Assembly: GCA_009599575.1 (NCBI GenBank)
Contig: VWND01000002.1
Span: 1-64,000 of the forward strand
Length of the DNA: 64,000 nt
Direction of reading: 5' to 3'
Source of the DNA: Blumeriella jaapii
Lineage: Eukaryota; Ascomycota; Leotiomycetes; Helotiales; Drepanopezizaceae
Below, piece by piece: positions 13,390 through 24,675 of the stretch. Numbering within the stretch: position 1 is the stretch's first letter; every line of letters starts with the position of its first letter. The position numbers were made by a program, and so were the translations under genes. The notes beneath the pieces were generated by a model that had not been told where the DNA came from, made no database searches, and was given only the letters and a program-made list of their open reading frames with translations.

Positions 13390-13560
13390 TGAAGTTTTTG
13401 AAGTTTTTGAAGTTTTTGAAGTTTTGGGAGTTTTGGGGGTTTTGGAGGTTTTGGAGGTTTTGGTGGTTTTGGTAGTTTTGGGGGTTTTGGAGGTTTTGGA
13501 GGTTTTGGTGGTTTTGGTAGTTTTGGGGGTTTTGGGGGTTTTGGGAGTTTTGATAATTTG
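13390..13560 (+). repeat. G-rich 9-bp minisatellite upstream of the TLH remnant
   Basis: About 18 copies of a 9-bp unit, GGTTTTGGA or GGTTTTGGT, run on the plus strand; the flanks have shorter GAAGTTTTT units. The minus strand reads a Lys-Pro-Pro/Lys-Leu-Pro repeat, open from 13589 to 13377, which I attribute to the 9-bp period rather than a gene. Closely spaced GG and GGG runs could fold as a two-tier G-quadruplex. It lies 80-250 bp upstream of the helicase start, where a promoter would be expected. Confidence 0.85.
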
Positions 13561-13599
13561 GGTGGTGTGTGGTTTTGAAAAATTTTCAAAATTTTAATT

Positions 13600-13740
13600 G
13601 ATTAAAGTTTTCGCGTAGCTTATAGCAACGATAATTTTAATTAAATAAATTATTCGAAAACTTTAATTAAATAAATTATTCGAAACTTTATTTAATTAAA
13701 TAAATTAAAACTTTAATTAATTAAATTAAATTACAAAAAA
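13600..13740. other. TTAATTAAATAAATTA-rich spacer
   Basis: Short repeats of ACTTTAATTAAATAAATTATTCG with AT-only inverted repeats and no coding sense. It separates the G-rich minisatellite from the GC-normal island. Confidence 0.6.
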
Positions 13741-14130
13741 GACACTTACAGCAAAAGGCAGACTGATACACCGACTTATACTTATTTACTATATATACAA
13801 GACCCCGTGGGACAATTCACGGGCCGGAGCCATAGAATTTGCATGCAACTAGGTTCTATAAATAGAATGGCGGAGCATTAAGGCAGAACGCCTGGCAATC
13901 CTTTTCCCGTGGCTTTACGGGTTTTCAATAGGGTAACGAAGGAATTGAATCTACAAAAACCATCAACCATTACATTATAAATGCTTTAGGACTTTTGTTC
14001 CGAAAGCATACGAACGACTAGGTTATATAAAGTATATAATTTTTTAAAGTTTATTTTGTGCGTGTGTGGAATTAGGCGAATGTGGGTTTAAGCGAAAGTT
14101 AAATTTTGCGACCGTGCACGATTTTCTGAA
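13741..14130. other. GC-normal island with short hairpins
   Basis: About 390 bp of ordinary composition between AT-rich blocks. It contains two small inverted repeats built on the same word: CCCGTG (13804-13809) with CACGGG (13818-13823), and CCCGT (13906-13910) with ACGGG (13917-13921). Its right end (CCGTGCACG...GCATTGCGATTAAT) runs into the first unit of the 206-bp satellite. I find no ORF, tRNA fold or known repeat. It may be unique DNA spared by RIP, a structured transcript or the end of a transposon. Confidence 0.55.
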
Positions 14131-14135
14131 CGTTT

Positions 14136-15783
14136 GCATTGCGATTAATAATAAATCGAATTGTATAAAATAAAAGAAATTAAATAAGTTTTAATATTAA
14201 TAACCCAAATATAAAAAGAATTGAACGATTCTATTAAGAAATGGGCTGGTGTTTTACTAGTAAATACGAATACCGCAGGCTGTAGAATTAGGCTTTGGAG
14301 CCAAGCTATCCTTGGTTCGTGCGTCAGTTCGTAAAACGCTTGCATTGCGATTAATAATCAATCGAATTTTATGAAATAAAAAGAATTAAATAAGTTTTAA
14401 TATTAATAACCCAAATATAAAAAGAATTGAACGATTTTATTAAGAAATGGGCTGGTGTTTTACTAGTAAATACGAATACCGCAGGCTGTAGAATTAGGCT
14501 TTGGAGCCAAGCTATCTTTGGTCCGTGCGTCAGTTCGTAAAACGCTTGCATTGCGATTAATAATAAATCGAATTGTACAAAATAAAAAGAATTAAATAAG
14601 TTTTAATATTAATAACCCAAATATAAAAAAAATTAGACGATTCTATTAAGAAATGGGCTGGTGTTTTATTAGTAAGTACGAATACCGCAGGCTGTAGAAT
14701 TAGGCTTTTGAGCCAAGCTTTTTATGGTCCGTGCGTCAGTTCGTAGAACGCTTGTATTGCGATTAATAATAAATCGAATTGTATGAAATAAGACGAATTA
14801 AATAAGTTTTAATATTAATAACCCAAATGTAAAAGAAATTGTACGATTCTATTAAGAAATAGGTTGATGTTTTACTAGTAAATACGAATACCGCAGGCTG
14901 TAGAATTAGGCTTTGGAGCCAAGCTATTTTTGGTCCGTGCGTTAATTCGTAGAACGTTTGCATTGCGATTAATAATGAATCGAATTGTATAAAATAAAAA
15001 GAATTAAATAAGTTTTAATATTAATAACTCAAATATAGAAAAAATTAGACGATTTTATTAAGAAATGGGCTGGTGTTTTACTAGTAAGTACGAATACCGC
15101 AGGCTGTAGAATTAGGTTTTGGAGCTAAGTTATTCTTGGTCCGTGCGTTAATTCGTAGAACGTTTGCATTGCGATTAGTAATAAATCGGATTGTATAAAA
15201 TAAAAAGAATTAAATAAGTTTTAATATTAATAACCTAAATATAAAAAAAATTAGACGATTTTATTAAGAAATGGGCTGGTGTTTTACTAGTAAGTACGAA
15301 TACCGCAGGCTGTAGAATTAGGCTTTGGAGCCAAGTTATTCTTGGTCCGTGCTTTAATTCGTAGAACGTTTGCATTGCGATTAGTAATAAATCGGATTGT
15401 ACAAAATAAAAAGAATTAAATAAGTTTTAATATTAATAACCCAAATATAAAAAGAATTGAACGATTTTATTAAGAAATGGGCTGGTGTTTTACTAGTAAA
15501 TACGAATACCGCAGGCTGTAGAATTGGGCTTTGGAGCGAAGCTATTTTTGGTCCGTGCGTCAATTCGTAAAACGTTTGCATTACGATTAATAATAAATCG
15601 AATTGTATAAAATAAAAGAAATTATATAAGTTTTAATATTAATTTTTAAAAATAAATAAATTTATAAAGTTTTATTAAAAAATGGACTGGTATTTTATTA
15701 GTAAATACGAATACCGCAAGCTGTAAAATTAAGCTATAAAGCCGAGCTATTATTAGTCTGTTTTTTGATTTTACGAACGCTTA
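14136..15783. repeat. 206-bp tandem satellite, eight units
   Basis: The anchor GCATTGCGATTAATAATAAA recurs at 14136, 14342, 14548, 14754, 14960, 15166, 15372 and 15578, exactly 206 bp each time, and in decayed form at 15779 (201 bp). Each unit also carries GGGCTGGTGTTTTACTAGTA, a CCGCAGGCTGTAGAATTAGG segment and CCGTGCGTCAGTTCGTA. A 60-66-residue minus-strand frame recurs in four units, but 206 is not a multiple of three and the frame does not continue between units, so I treat it as a by-product. Units differ mainly by C/T and G/A changes; the last is the most decayed. Confidence 0.95.
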
Positions 15784-15830
15784 TTTTACGATTAATATTT
15801 AATCGAATTATATATATATATTATTATTGT

Positions 15831-16790
15831 ATAATTTCGAGGGTATCAGGGTCTGCCAAGATTAAGGTTAGAAGGGGGGGTTATTACAACTTTTTAATTT
15901 ATTAATCGTATTTATAAGCTTTTGCGTACAAAAGATTAATAATTAATAAGCTGAATACAAATATAATTTTATTTTTAAAATCGAATAATTTTTGCGAAAA
16001 AACCGACCTGGTAATCAAAGAAAGTCGGTTACCAGGGTCTGCCAAGATTAGGGTTAGAGGGGGGGGTTATTGCAACTTTTTAATTTATTAATCGTATTTA
16101 TAAGCTTTTGCGTATAAAAGATTAATAATTAATAAGTTGAATACAAATATAATTTTGTTTTTAAAATCGAATAATTTTTGCGAAAAAACCGATCTGGTGA
16201 CCAAAGAAAGTCGGTTACCAGGGTTTGCCAAGATTAGGGTTAAAGGAGGGGTTATTACAACTTTTTAATTTATTAATCGTATTTATAAGCTTTTGCGTAT
16301 AAAAGATTAATAATTAATAAGTTGAATACAAATATAATTTTATTTTTAAAATCGAATAATTTTTGCGAAAAAACCGACCTGGTGACCAAAGAAAGTCGGT
16401 TACCAAGGTCTGCCAAGATTAGGGTTAAAGGGGGGGGTTATTACAACTTTTTAATTTATTAATCGTATTTATAAGCTTTTGCGTACAAAAGATTAATAAT
16501 TAATAAGCTGAATACAAATATAATTTTATTTTTAAAATCGAATAATTTTTGCGAAAAAACCGACCTGGTGACCAAAGAAAGTCGGTTACCAGGGTCTGCC
16601 AAGATTAGGGTTAGAGGGGGGGGTTATTACAACTTTTTAATTTATTAATCGTATTTATAAGCTTTTGCGTACAAAAGATTATTAATTAGTAAGCTGAATA
16701 CGAATATAATTTTATTTTTCAAATCGAATAATTTTTGCGAAAAAACCGACCTGGTGACCAAAGAAAGTTGGTCACCAGGGTCTGCCAAGA
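15831..16790. repeat. 186-bp tandem satellite with TTAGGG-like motif
   Basis: The anchor GTCTGCCAAGATTAGGGTTA recurs at 15851, 16037, 16223, 16408, 16594 and 16780: five full units of 185-186 bp plus a partial. Each unit has AAGATTAGGGTTAGAGGGGG, then TTATTACAACTTTTTAATTT, a central TAAGCTTTTGCGTA, and ends with ACCGACCTGGTGACC, AAAGAAA, GTCGGTTACCAGG. The telomere-like word lies in the same orientation in all units. No coding sense. It abuts the 206-bp array, from which it differs in sequence. Confidence 0.95.
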
Positions 16791-16792
16791 CT

Positions 16793-16812
16793 GGTTACCA
16801 ACGTTGGTGACC
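16793..16812. repeat. Near-perfect 20-bp palindrome closing the 186-bp array
   Basis: GGTTACCAACGTTGGTGACC reads the same on both strands except for one symmetric mismatch pair. It joins two GGTNACC words like those at the end of each 186-bp unit, and marks the right edge of the satellite. Confidence 0.8.
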
Positions 16813-17289
16813 ACCAAAATTCTCTCGCTTATAATATTAGGGCGTCGTTTTTTAATATAAATGAAAAAACAATTGCGTAGTTAATTTCGTTTTTTTATTA
16901 AATTCCAAATCTTAAACAATTTTTATAAAAAATATTTAATTTATCGTTCAGAACTTCGTATTCCGCATTTTTATATTTTTTTTTTTTATTATTGTAAATT
17001 TTAAAAATATTTTTAATTTGACGAAAATAATCGGGGATTTGCGTATAAAATGGGGCCGGGAATTGCAGCTTTAAATAAAACTGTTTTGATCGAACGTATA
17101 TGCGGTATTTTCGTTAATATTCGGACTAGTATTAAAAAAAAAATTTGATTTCGATATTGCGTTATGAATCGTACGGGCTATATGGGTTATTGCGACCGGT
17201 ATTTTTAGGGTTTTGGTTTCTAGGATTATATTAAAATTTTACCGATTATGCAAAAATATCGGAACTTTTTTTATTTTGTTAAATAATGG
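16813..17289. other. Unidentified RIP-mutated DNA, left of element D
   Basis: AT-rich with CpG-rich words and no recognised protein. Because D is flanked by AATGG on both sides, this stretch was originally continuous with 23705 onwards. The plus strand carries a less mutated part around 17040-17220 (GGGGCCGGGAATTGC). Confidence 0.5.
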
Positions 17290-17558
17290 TGTCACAGCTA
17301 GCTTGAGGATGATCGGAATAATATGGACCAAAAGGTACGCATGTAAATTAAAAGAAAAACACCGAGCTAGAATATTCGGAGTCGCGAATTTTATGTACAA
17401 TGGGTTGCGCTTATGGGTCACGTGATTTAGCGCGAGGCCTAGTGGCCGAGGTGGTCCGTGCCCAAACTTTAATTTAATACCATTAGCATTTATACTATTA
17501 GCAATCATACCACTGGCAGCTATATTATTAGCAATTATTATTAGCCAGAATCGTAACA
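17290..17558 (-). repeat. 3' LTR of element D
   Basis: 269 bp, matching 23436-23704. It contains TCACGTGA (17418-17425) and a run of CCAYTRGCA-type 12-bp repeats. The left (outer) part keeps G and C; the right (element-facing) part is converted toward A/T, for example ATTAGCAATTATTATTAGCC against ACTGGCAACTACCACTAGCC in the partner. Confidence 0.93.
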
Positions 17559-17599
17559 CTACCCCCCTTTTTCGAAAAACTGCGTTTTCGCAGTTGCAA

Positions 17600-20500
17600 T
17601 TATGGGTTTATCGTTTTTTAATTTAATGTAAGTTTTTCTGCTTTCGTTATAAGTTTGCAACTATGCGAAAAGCGCTCGTAAAAGGTTTTTAGCGATGAAA
17701 TATAATCGGTGGAATATTTAAAAAATATAAAAGGCCGTTATAACGTTAAAATAAAAGTATTATTCGAGATTTTTATTAGCGCTTTTTTAATTAATTTAAT
17801 ATTGCAATACTTTTTTATGCAATTTCGAATTGATTATTTTTTCGATTTTTTATTCCGTTTATTCGGAAAATAATTAAATAAAAATTGGTTCGGGGCGGCG
17901 TTGGCCAGATAAAAAATTGCTAATATGCTTTCGGAGCGAATATAAATAAAAAATTAAATAAATTAATTAGTTTGCGGAAAGGTCAAACTTTCAATTTTTT
18001 TTTATTTTATCGACGATTTTAATTAAGCCGTATTATTTATCCGAAAGCTTTCGGAAAGGTCGGTCGAGCTTTTAATTTTTAATATTTATTAATACTTCGT
18101 CGCTTATATTTTAATTTATCGGTCGTTTATATAAATTAGCGAAGCGCTTTATTTTGGCTTATTATTACGTAATAAACAATTATGCGTATTTTACAATTTT
18201 TTTAGCTCGGAAAGCCAAATGCAAAGCTTCGTCGCGATTAAGTTTTTCGGTGGCCGAACGAAAAAAACGAAAATTATTTATATTTCAAAATATACGAGCT
18301 TCGTATTTATTTAAAACTTGAAAAAGAAAAACGTTGCCGAAAAATTCGTATAGCAAAATCAATTATGCAATATTTATTAAAAGTAAAAAGCGTTTTTAAT
18401 TGTTTTAATAATAAAAGTAAAAAAAGCGGAAGCGTTGTTTAATATATTAATTTATTATTTCGGTTTGTTTATCGATATTAAAATTATACGCAATAATTAA
18501 TTTGATTTTGGTTTTTAATATACGGCAGAGTTTTTATTAAAAAACCGAAACAAACTAAGCTTTTCGGTTTAAAATAATTAAATCCGGCATGCCGAAATAG
18601 CGTATTTAATAAATTAAAAATAAAACTGCTAGTTTTTTCGTTATAATAATTTTATGGCAAAAGATTAACAAAAGCTTTTTAAATAAGCGATTTATTATTA
18701 CGAAAGCGAAATCGTAATTATTTTCGTTTAATAAAAGCTTCGTAAAGTTTATCGTTAAATATTAATAAAGCTTATTAAATATAAGTAAAAGCTTTAAAAA
18801 GCTCGGGGTTTTGTCGCGTCTAATTTTTATTCGTATGCAACGACAATTCGAAACGTATTATTATATATTTGTTTTTATAGCTTTTTAATAATATTTGCGA
18901 CCGACCAAAAGCTTTATTTTTTTTATTTTAGCGTATATTACGCAAAGCTATTCGTAAATATATCGGATTAAAAAAATTCGCAATTCGGAAAGTTTTAAAA
19001 GTATTATTAATTTGTTTTAAAAAAACAATTTGTTTTGTCGTAATTAATAATCAAAATTATAATTGCGAGTTTGCGTTCGTTGCGCTTCGAAAAAAAAAGA
19101 GTTTTTATTAACTTGCAGCAAATCGTTTATAATTATATAATTATATATATCGTACGCGATTACGAAAATTAAATCTGCGGGTTTTTTTATAAGCATTTTA
19201 TTTTTTTCGGTTTCGTTGTTTTTTTCGAAAAAAACGCTGTCGTTATCGTATTTATCGAAAGCTATTTTTATAAGCGCTAGCGTGGTTATGCTTTTAGCAG
19301 CCATTTTTTTTTAAAATCTAAAAATTTAATTTATCGTTTAAAAGCATTTGCTGCTTTCGAGCTGTTCGCTATCGTGCTTTTAATAAAAAAATATTTTGGT
19401 TTTTACAAAAAAAAATATTAGCGAACGTATTAATAATTTCCGACCGGTATATAATTATAAAATGAAAATCGGCGAAAAACTCGGCCTATCGGATTTATCG
19501 GGCCGAAAAGTTTTTGATTATTATAAAATATTTTAAAACGCGATAATCGGTATATATATATACGTTTTTTTAGGCGTTTAATAGCTTCGGTTTATAATTT
19601 TTAAAAAAGCGAAAAATAGCGAAAAGCTTTTTGTCGTAAATCGAATAATTAAATTCGGCGTCGATTATAATTTAAAAAAAAAAACCGACCGGATAATAAA
19701 AGTTATTTTTTTGCAATTGCGATAATACGCTAATTATTATTTTATTAAAAAAGTCGGTTTTCAGACGCGTTTGCTTATAAAAGTCGTAATAGCACAAAAT
19801 AAAAGTATTTAGCAAAGCTTTGCGCAGTGCTTTTTATGCGTTTTTCTGTTTTTTTTCGAATACGAAAAAAATGTTTTTATTTGTAAAAGCAATAAAAAAG
19901 CGGCAAATGCGGCTGTAGCCGGCTATAAAACGTTTATAGAAATTGCAAAAGCCTAAGAAGTTTTGCACGCTTCGCATATTCGCTGCATATTGCCAGTTTT
20001 TAATAATAGCGATTTTTTCCGGATTTATTTTAATATTTTAAATATTAATAACGAAATTTAAAAATTTGGTTTTCGTAATATTAAATTCGCATTTTTTAAT
20101 ATTAGCTTCTAAGCCGTGTTTTTTTAGAATCGATAAGATTTTTTTAACGTAGATTTTATATTTTAAATTATTCGCGGAATAAATAAAAATATCGTTAAAA
20201 TACGCCGAGCAAAAATTATTTAAATGTTTTATAAAAATATTATTAATAAAACGTTGAAATATAACGGGCTTATTAATAAAGCCGAACGAAAAAATTTTAT
20301 ATTTATATATATCATATCGAATGCGAAAACTAATTAGTTTTTTAGATTTTTCGAATATCCGGATTCGATTAAATGCTTATTAAATATTAATTTTTATAAA
20401 CATTTTGATTTTAATAATTCGCGCTAGCATTTCGTCGATCAAAAGCAAAAAGTAAAAATTCTTTTTCGTAAAATCGTTAAGCTTACGATAATCGATATAT

Positions 20501-21000
20501 AAGCGTATAAAGCCGTTTGATTTTTTAATAAATAAAATCGAAGCGACGAAAAAAGCATTAAAAGATTTAATAAAGCTTTTATATAAATTGTCGAAAATAT
20601 AGCTTTTAACTTTTGTAAGCTGTTTATTCGTAAAACGTTTAAATAGTTTTATAAAAAGCGTATTTTCCGTAGTAAAATATATTTTATAATTTATATCGAA
20701 GCGGCGAAAAGCGAGCTTGTCGCTTTTCTGCTTATAAAATTTTTTTTCGAATTTCGAATATTAAACTGGAAAAAACTTTTTTATAAAAACTACGTTGTCG
20801 TTATATTTGGTTTGTAAAACGTCGGAAACGGAAATGCTTTTTATTGCCGCGAGCTGTATAATTTTTTTAAATTCGGCGATTTTCGCACGACGGAAACGTT
20901 TTTTGTTTATATTATATATAAAAGCAATAAACGTGCAATCGCTAAATAATAGTAATTTTTTTTTTTTCGCGGTTTGCATTCGCTTTTCGTAACGTATTTA
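17600..21000 (-). pseudogene. Element D pol remnant (RT, RNase H, integrase)
   Basis: Read through stops on the minus strand: linker AAIKSISVSDVLQTKYND near 20840; RT beginning with FIRLYIDYRKLND (about 20505) and reaching SAYFNDIFIYS (about 20200), where YxDD is expected; RNase H with FNYSIYDKKLFAIFRFFKN (about 19650); and the integrase segment NFNIDKQTEIINQ (about 18480), matching the region around the catalytic Glu. The second Asp of the RT box survives and the first is Asn. Order and motifs are those of Ty3/gypsy. I could not place the protease or a chromodomain with confidence. Confidence 0.85.
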
Positions 21001-21849
21001 TAAAACGCTAAATGCAAAAGCAAAAATATAACTGATATTGCAATTAAAAGTAAAAAAAATAGCAATTGGCCCGGTTGAAAGAACCGGCTTAATCGGTTCG
21101 AAGCTGCTAATAAAAAACTTTTTTATTTTATGCAAACTGCTTTTGAAATTTCGTCTAAACGTAAAAAATTTATTAGCTCCAAAGTTTAAATAAGTTTTTT
21201 TAATCGTTGTAAAAATATTAGCAAAAATATATAAAGCTTTTATTGCGCTGTTTCGTTTGTTTGCATTTTTTTAATATATGCGACTAAGTATTTTAAGCTT
21301 TTTTCGCTGATTAAAATCGACGAATAATTGTTCGTTAAAATAAAAAATAACGGATATATCGAATAATTATTTTATTTTGTTTTTTTTTGGCCGTACGCTT
21401 ATTTTAAATCGTAATATTATAAAAATTTGCGATTAATAAAAACGTCGATAAAGCCTAAGTTTATAATCAGAAAATGAAAATTTATACGACGTCGATTAAT
21501 CGTAAAAAAAAAAAAAATAGCAAAAGAAATAAGCTTTTTCGGCTCGCTATTATAGCCGGTGAATATAATAAATTTGTGCAGCCGAATAAAATTTATTCCG
21601 AAACGTAAAAAAAATTAATACGCTAAAAAAGTTTTAATCGCATCGAAAATATTAGCTTCGTTATCGATATATGCAAATATTTTAATATATAATTTATTGC
21701 GTATTAGTTTTATAAAAATTAAAAACTATCGCTTTTTTATTAAAAAGCGCTGATTAAATTTTAAATTTTTTTATAAATCGAATTTTTTATTATAATAAAA
21801 GTTTTTATTACGGCTTAAAAATTTTTTAACAAATCGTTTTACTTTTCGT

Positions 21850-23300
21850 CGATAATTATTTCGGCGATTTTGCGATTAAATTTAGCGTCGGAGCAAATAT
21901 CTGCGAAATAGCCGGGTTTGCCGCAGTTATAATAAACGTTAAAAAAACGCGCAGCCAAGCGGAAAAAACCGGAAATAGCGGAAATAATAATTATACGTTC
22001 GTAAAAATTTTTATTAAAAAAAAAAAAAGCTGCGCGAGCAAAAAAAGCTGGAAAGATAAAACGCTAAAAAGCTTTAAAAATACCGGAAATACGCTTAGAA
22101 TTCTGATTAGCAAAAGCTATAATAAAGGAAAAATAATTTATGCGACGGATAAAAGCTATTTTTTTAGCTCGGATATTACGTGATTTTTTATTTACAACAG
22201 TTAAAAACTCGTCCAAAACAGTATAACTATTATTTATTTTGTATTTTTTTATTCGAAAATCGTATTTAAAAATAAAAATGATTTTTTCGTATATATTTTC
22301 GAATTAACGGTTTTTAACAATATTGCTAATAATTGCGTAGCGAATAAATAAAAAACGAAAATTATTATAAATTTAACCGTTATTTATATAAAATTTATTG
22401 TATTGCAATTTAGCAAATTAAACGCGATTATAATTAAAAAAACGCTAATTAAAAATACGAAAAACGTTTCGGGCCGATTAGACTTAATTATAAAACTCGA
22501 AGTTTAAATATTTTAAAATAATAGTTTTTGCTTTTTTAATAATACATTTGAAATATGCTTTGGCTTAATTTATACTTTGTATAAAGTTTTTTAAATACTT
22601 TTTAATAAACAGCTTTATATTTATTTTTTATATGTTATATTTAACTTTTTTTTAATAATCGCTGAAAACGTAGCGAAAGTATTTGATTTTAAATAATTCG
22701 ATTCGAAAAATGGCTAAATCGAAAACGAAAAGATAATATTCGGAAATTAATTAAAAATCTGCGGTAAAAGCGCGCGAAGCTCGAAATAAAAAAAAAGCGT
22801 CGCGGATAATATTAGCGGAAAAGGCTGGAAAGCGAGCGGCGATAATAGCTTAAGCGATTGTTTAAACGATCTGAAGCTGCTGGGCCGTAATAAATCCTTT
22901 AGCGTTAACAAATATATTAAATAATCGATTTGAAAATATTCGTCGATTTAAGAATACTAAAATGTCAGCGTCGTATAATTCGATTTTAAATTCGATAATA
23001 AAGCGAAAGAATTTAGCAAATAATTATAATTTAATAAAAAAGTCGTAAAATAAAAATTCGCTGTTAAAATCGTCGAAAAAGCTTAAAACGAATAGAAATT
23101 CGAAAGCGCTAAAAGCAAAAGCAAAAAATAAAAATGCTGATTCGAAGCCGAATCGTACGGATTGCGTTCGTTTTCGAATGCCGCGTCGATTTATAAAAAA
23201 AGCATAAAATATATTAAAAAAGGGCGATTCGAATTGCAAAGGCAGATCGAATTAATAAAAAAAAAAAATTCCAGCTTTTTCTGAAAATAAAATTAATAAA
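21850..23300 (-). pseudogene. Element D gag remnant with decayed CCHC knuckle
   Basis: Minus-strand coding sense starts after the 5' LTR. Near its end, 21940-21893 reads YYNCGKPGYFADIC, matching the retroviral CCHC knuckle CxxCxxxxHxxxxC with the first Cys and the His both replaced by Tyr. Both replacements are single transitions of the RIP type. Upstream is a Lys/Ser/Glu-rich region. Nucleic-acid binding is the family role. Stops occur throughout, so no product is expected. Confidence 0.75.
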
Positions 23301-23435
23301 AAAAAGTTTTAATTAAAGCATCGATAAATAAACGTCGGTACGGGCGGCCTGAAAAAAGTTCGAATTGCAAAAGCAAATCGAGTTTTTAACCGTGGATACA
23401 AAACTTTTTAACGAAAATTGTTTAATCTTTTTTTA

Positions 23436-23704
23436 TATTATAGCTAGCTTAAAAATGATCGGAATAATATAAACCAAAAAGTACGCATATAAATTAAAAA
23501 AAAAACACCGAGCTAAAATGCTCGGGATCGCGAATTTTATATACAATGGGTTGCGCTTATGGATCACGTGACTTAGCGCGAGGCCTAATGGCCGAGATGG
23601 TCCGTGCCCAAACCTTAATCCAACACCACCAGCATTCATACCACTGGCAACCATACCACTGGCAGCCATACCACTGGCAACTACCACTAGCCAGGATCGT
23701 AACA
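23436..23704 (-). repeat. 5' LTR of element D
   Basis: 269 bp. Here the element-facing left end is mutated (TATTATAGCTAGC where the partner has TGTCACAGCTAGC) while the outward right half keeps CACGTGAC (23565-23572) and several ACCACTGGCA repeats. Open frames through this half are translations of the 12-bp repeat, not genes. Confidence 0.93.
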
Positions 23705-24540
23705 AATGGTCCATTTGATTTTCTGATTTTGCGATTATATTTTCGGAATATTTCGTCGTATTTATTACGCAATCGAATTTTTTTTTTTTGCAAAGCAAAA
23801 GTTTATTCGATTTTATTTGATTTTAATCGAATTTAAATTATTATCGCGTATAAGATTTTTGCTATAAATTTTATAAAAAAATCTGCGATTAAGCAAATTT
23901 CGCGGAATTCTTTTTAAGCTCGAAAATTAGATTTTGCAAACGTATCGAAGGTTTACTTTTTAAAATTTTTCCGAATAATTTGTAATAGCTCGTAAAATGG
24001 ATTTAGTTTGTTATTTGTTTTATAAACTTCGCAGCAAAACGCAATATGCCTGTTCAAAGCCTTTTCGGAAAACGTTGCTAAATCCATTTTTTTATTTTAA
24101 TTTTCGATATCGTATTTAATATATGCAAATATCGGGATTATTTTAAATACTTATTTTTAATAATAGAGCGATTTGTATTTAAAATCCGGTATTTCGTAAT
24201 TAATGGCGGTAATTGGATTAATAGCGTTTTTGATTAATAGTTGTCGTAAAATATAAGCTGCAGCAAATTGGAAGGTGGGGCGTTTGCTTGCTTGTATTAC
24301 TGCTTAGTTTCTAGAAATTTTTTTACGAAATCGTAAAATTCGCCGAATAGCGGTATTAATAAAATATAATCAAATAGAAATTATTAAACTTAATCTTAGC
24401 TACCTTTTTTTTTCCTTGGTCGTTTTGCATAACAAAGGGAAATTAATAGCTTTTAGCGCAAATCGGAAAAAAAAAAAAAGTCGTCGTTTTGCATAATAAA
24501 ATCTTTTGAATTTGCTTTTTTTATTAAACTTTGCGAATCT
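23705..24540. other. Unidentified RIP-mutated DNA, right of element D
   Basis: The minus strand gives a fairly protein-like reading (DLATFSEKALNRHIAFCCEV near 24090-24030; PTFQFAAAYILRQLLI near 24265) broken by stops. I do not recognise it. It was continuous with 16813-17289 before D inserted and probably represents an older transposon. Confidence 0.5.
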
Positions 24541-24675
24541 GTGGTTAAAAGTGAATTTAACCATTAATCAGTATTAATATTATAAATGGTAATACAAATA
24601 AACGACTAGTCGTAGTAAATCGGATTGAAACTGTATGCATTCTACTGGGTCTAGCTGGTGTGAAAATATAAGATA
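24541..24675. other. GC-normal flank left of element A
   Basis: Ordinary composition, including GTATGCATTCTACTGGGTC, ending at the AGATA taken as A's target site. It was continuous with 31098-31215. No gene recognised. Confidence 0.6.

Larger units (their letters stand above)
17290..23704 (-). mobile_element. Element D: full-length Ty3/gypsy LTR retrotransposon
   Basis: A 6,415-bp element bounded by 269-bp direct repeats starting TGTCACAGCTAGC and ending GTAACA, with a perfect 5-bp target duplication AATGG (17285-17289 and 23705-23709). Coding sense runs right to left: gag with a zinc knuckle, then reverse transcriptase, RNase H and integrase, the Ty3/gypsy order. The internal region is heavily RIP-mutated and has no long ORF. 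D split an older, unidentified sequence. Confidence 0.95.

Noticed and set aside
13377..13589. Lys-Pro repeat protein
   Set aside because: Entirely explained by a 9-bp DNA repeat; no flanking coding sequence.
13760..13780. Homology between the island word AGACTGATAC and the LTRs of E and F
   Set aside because: The match is limited to about 10 bases and does not extend, so it is probably chance.
14145..15581. Recurring 60-66-codon minus-strand ORFs as a gene family
   Set aside because: They are one per satellite unit, the unit length is not a multiple of three, and several units have lost the frame.
14136..16780. A CRISPR array
   Set aside because: The repeats are contiguous 206- and 186-bp units without short repeat/unique spacer structure, and the DNA is eukaryotic.
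17213..17559. Opposing ORFs of 70 and 106 codons at the left end of D
   Set aside because: They lie across the LTR of D, which keeps more GC and hence fewer stops; the same applies to 23433-23836 and to 32200-32472 in B.
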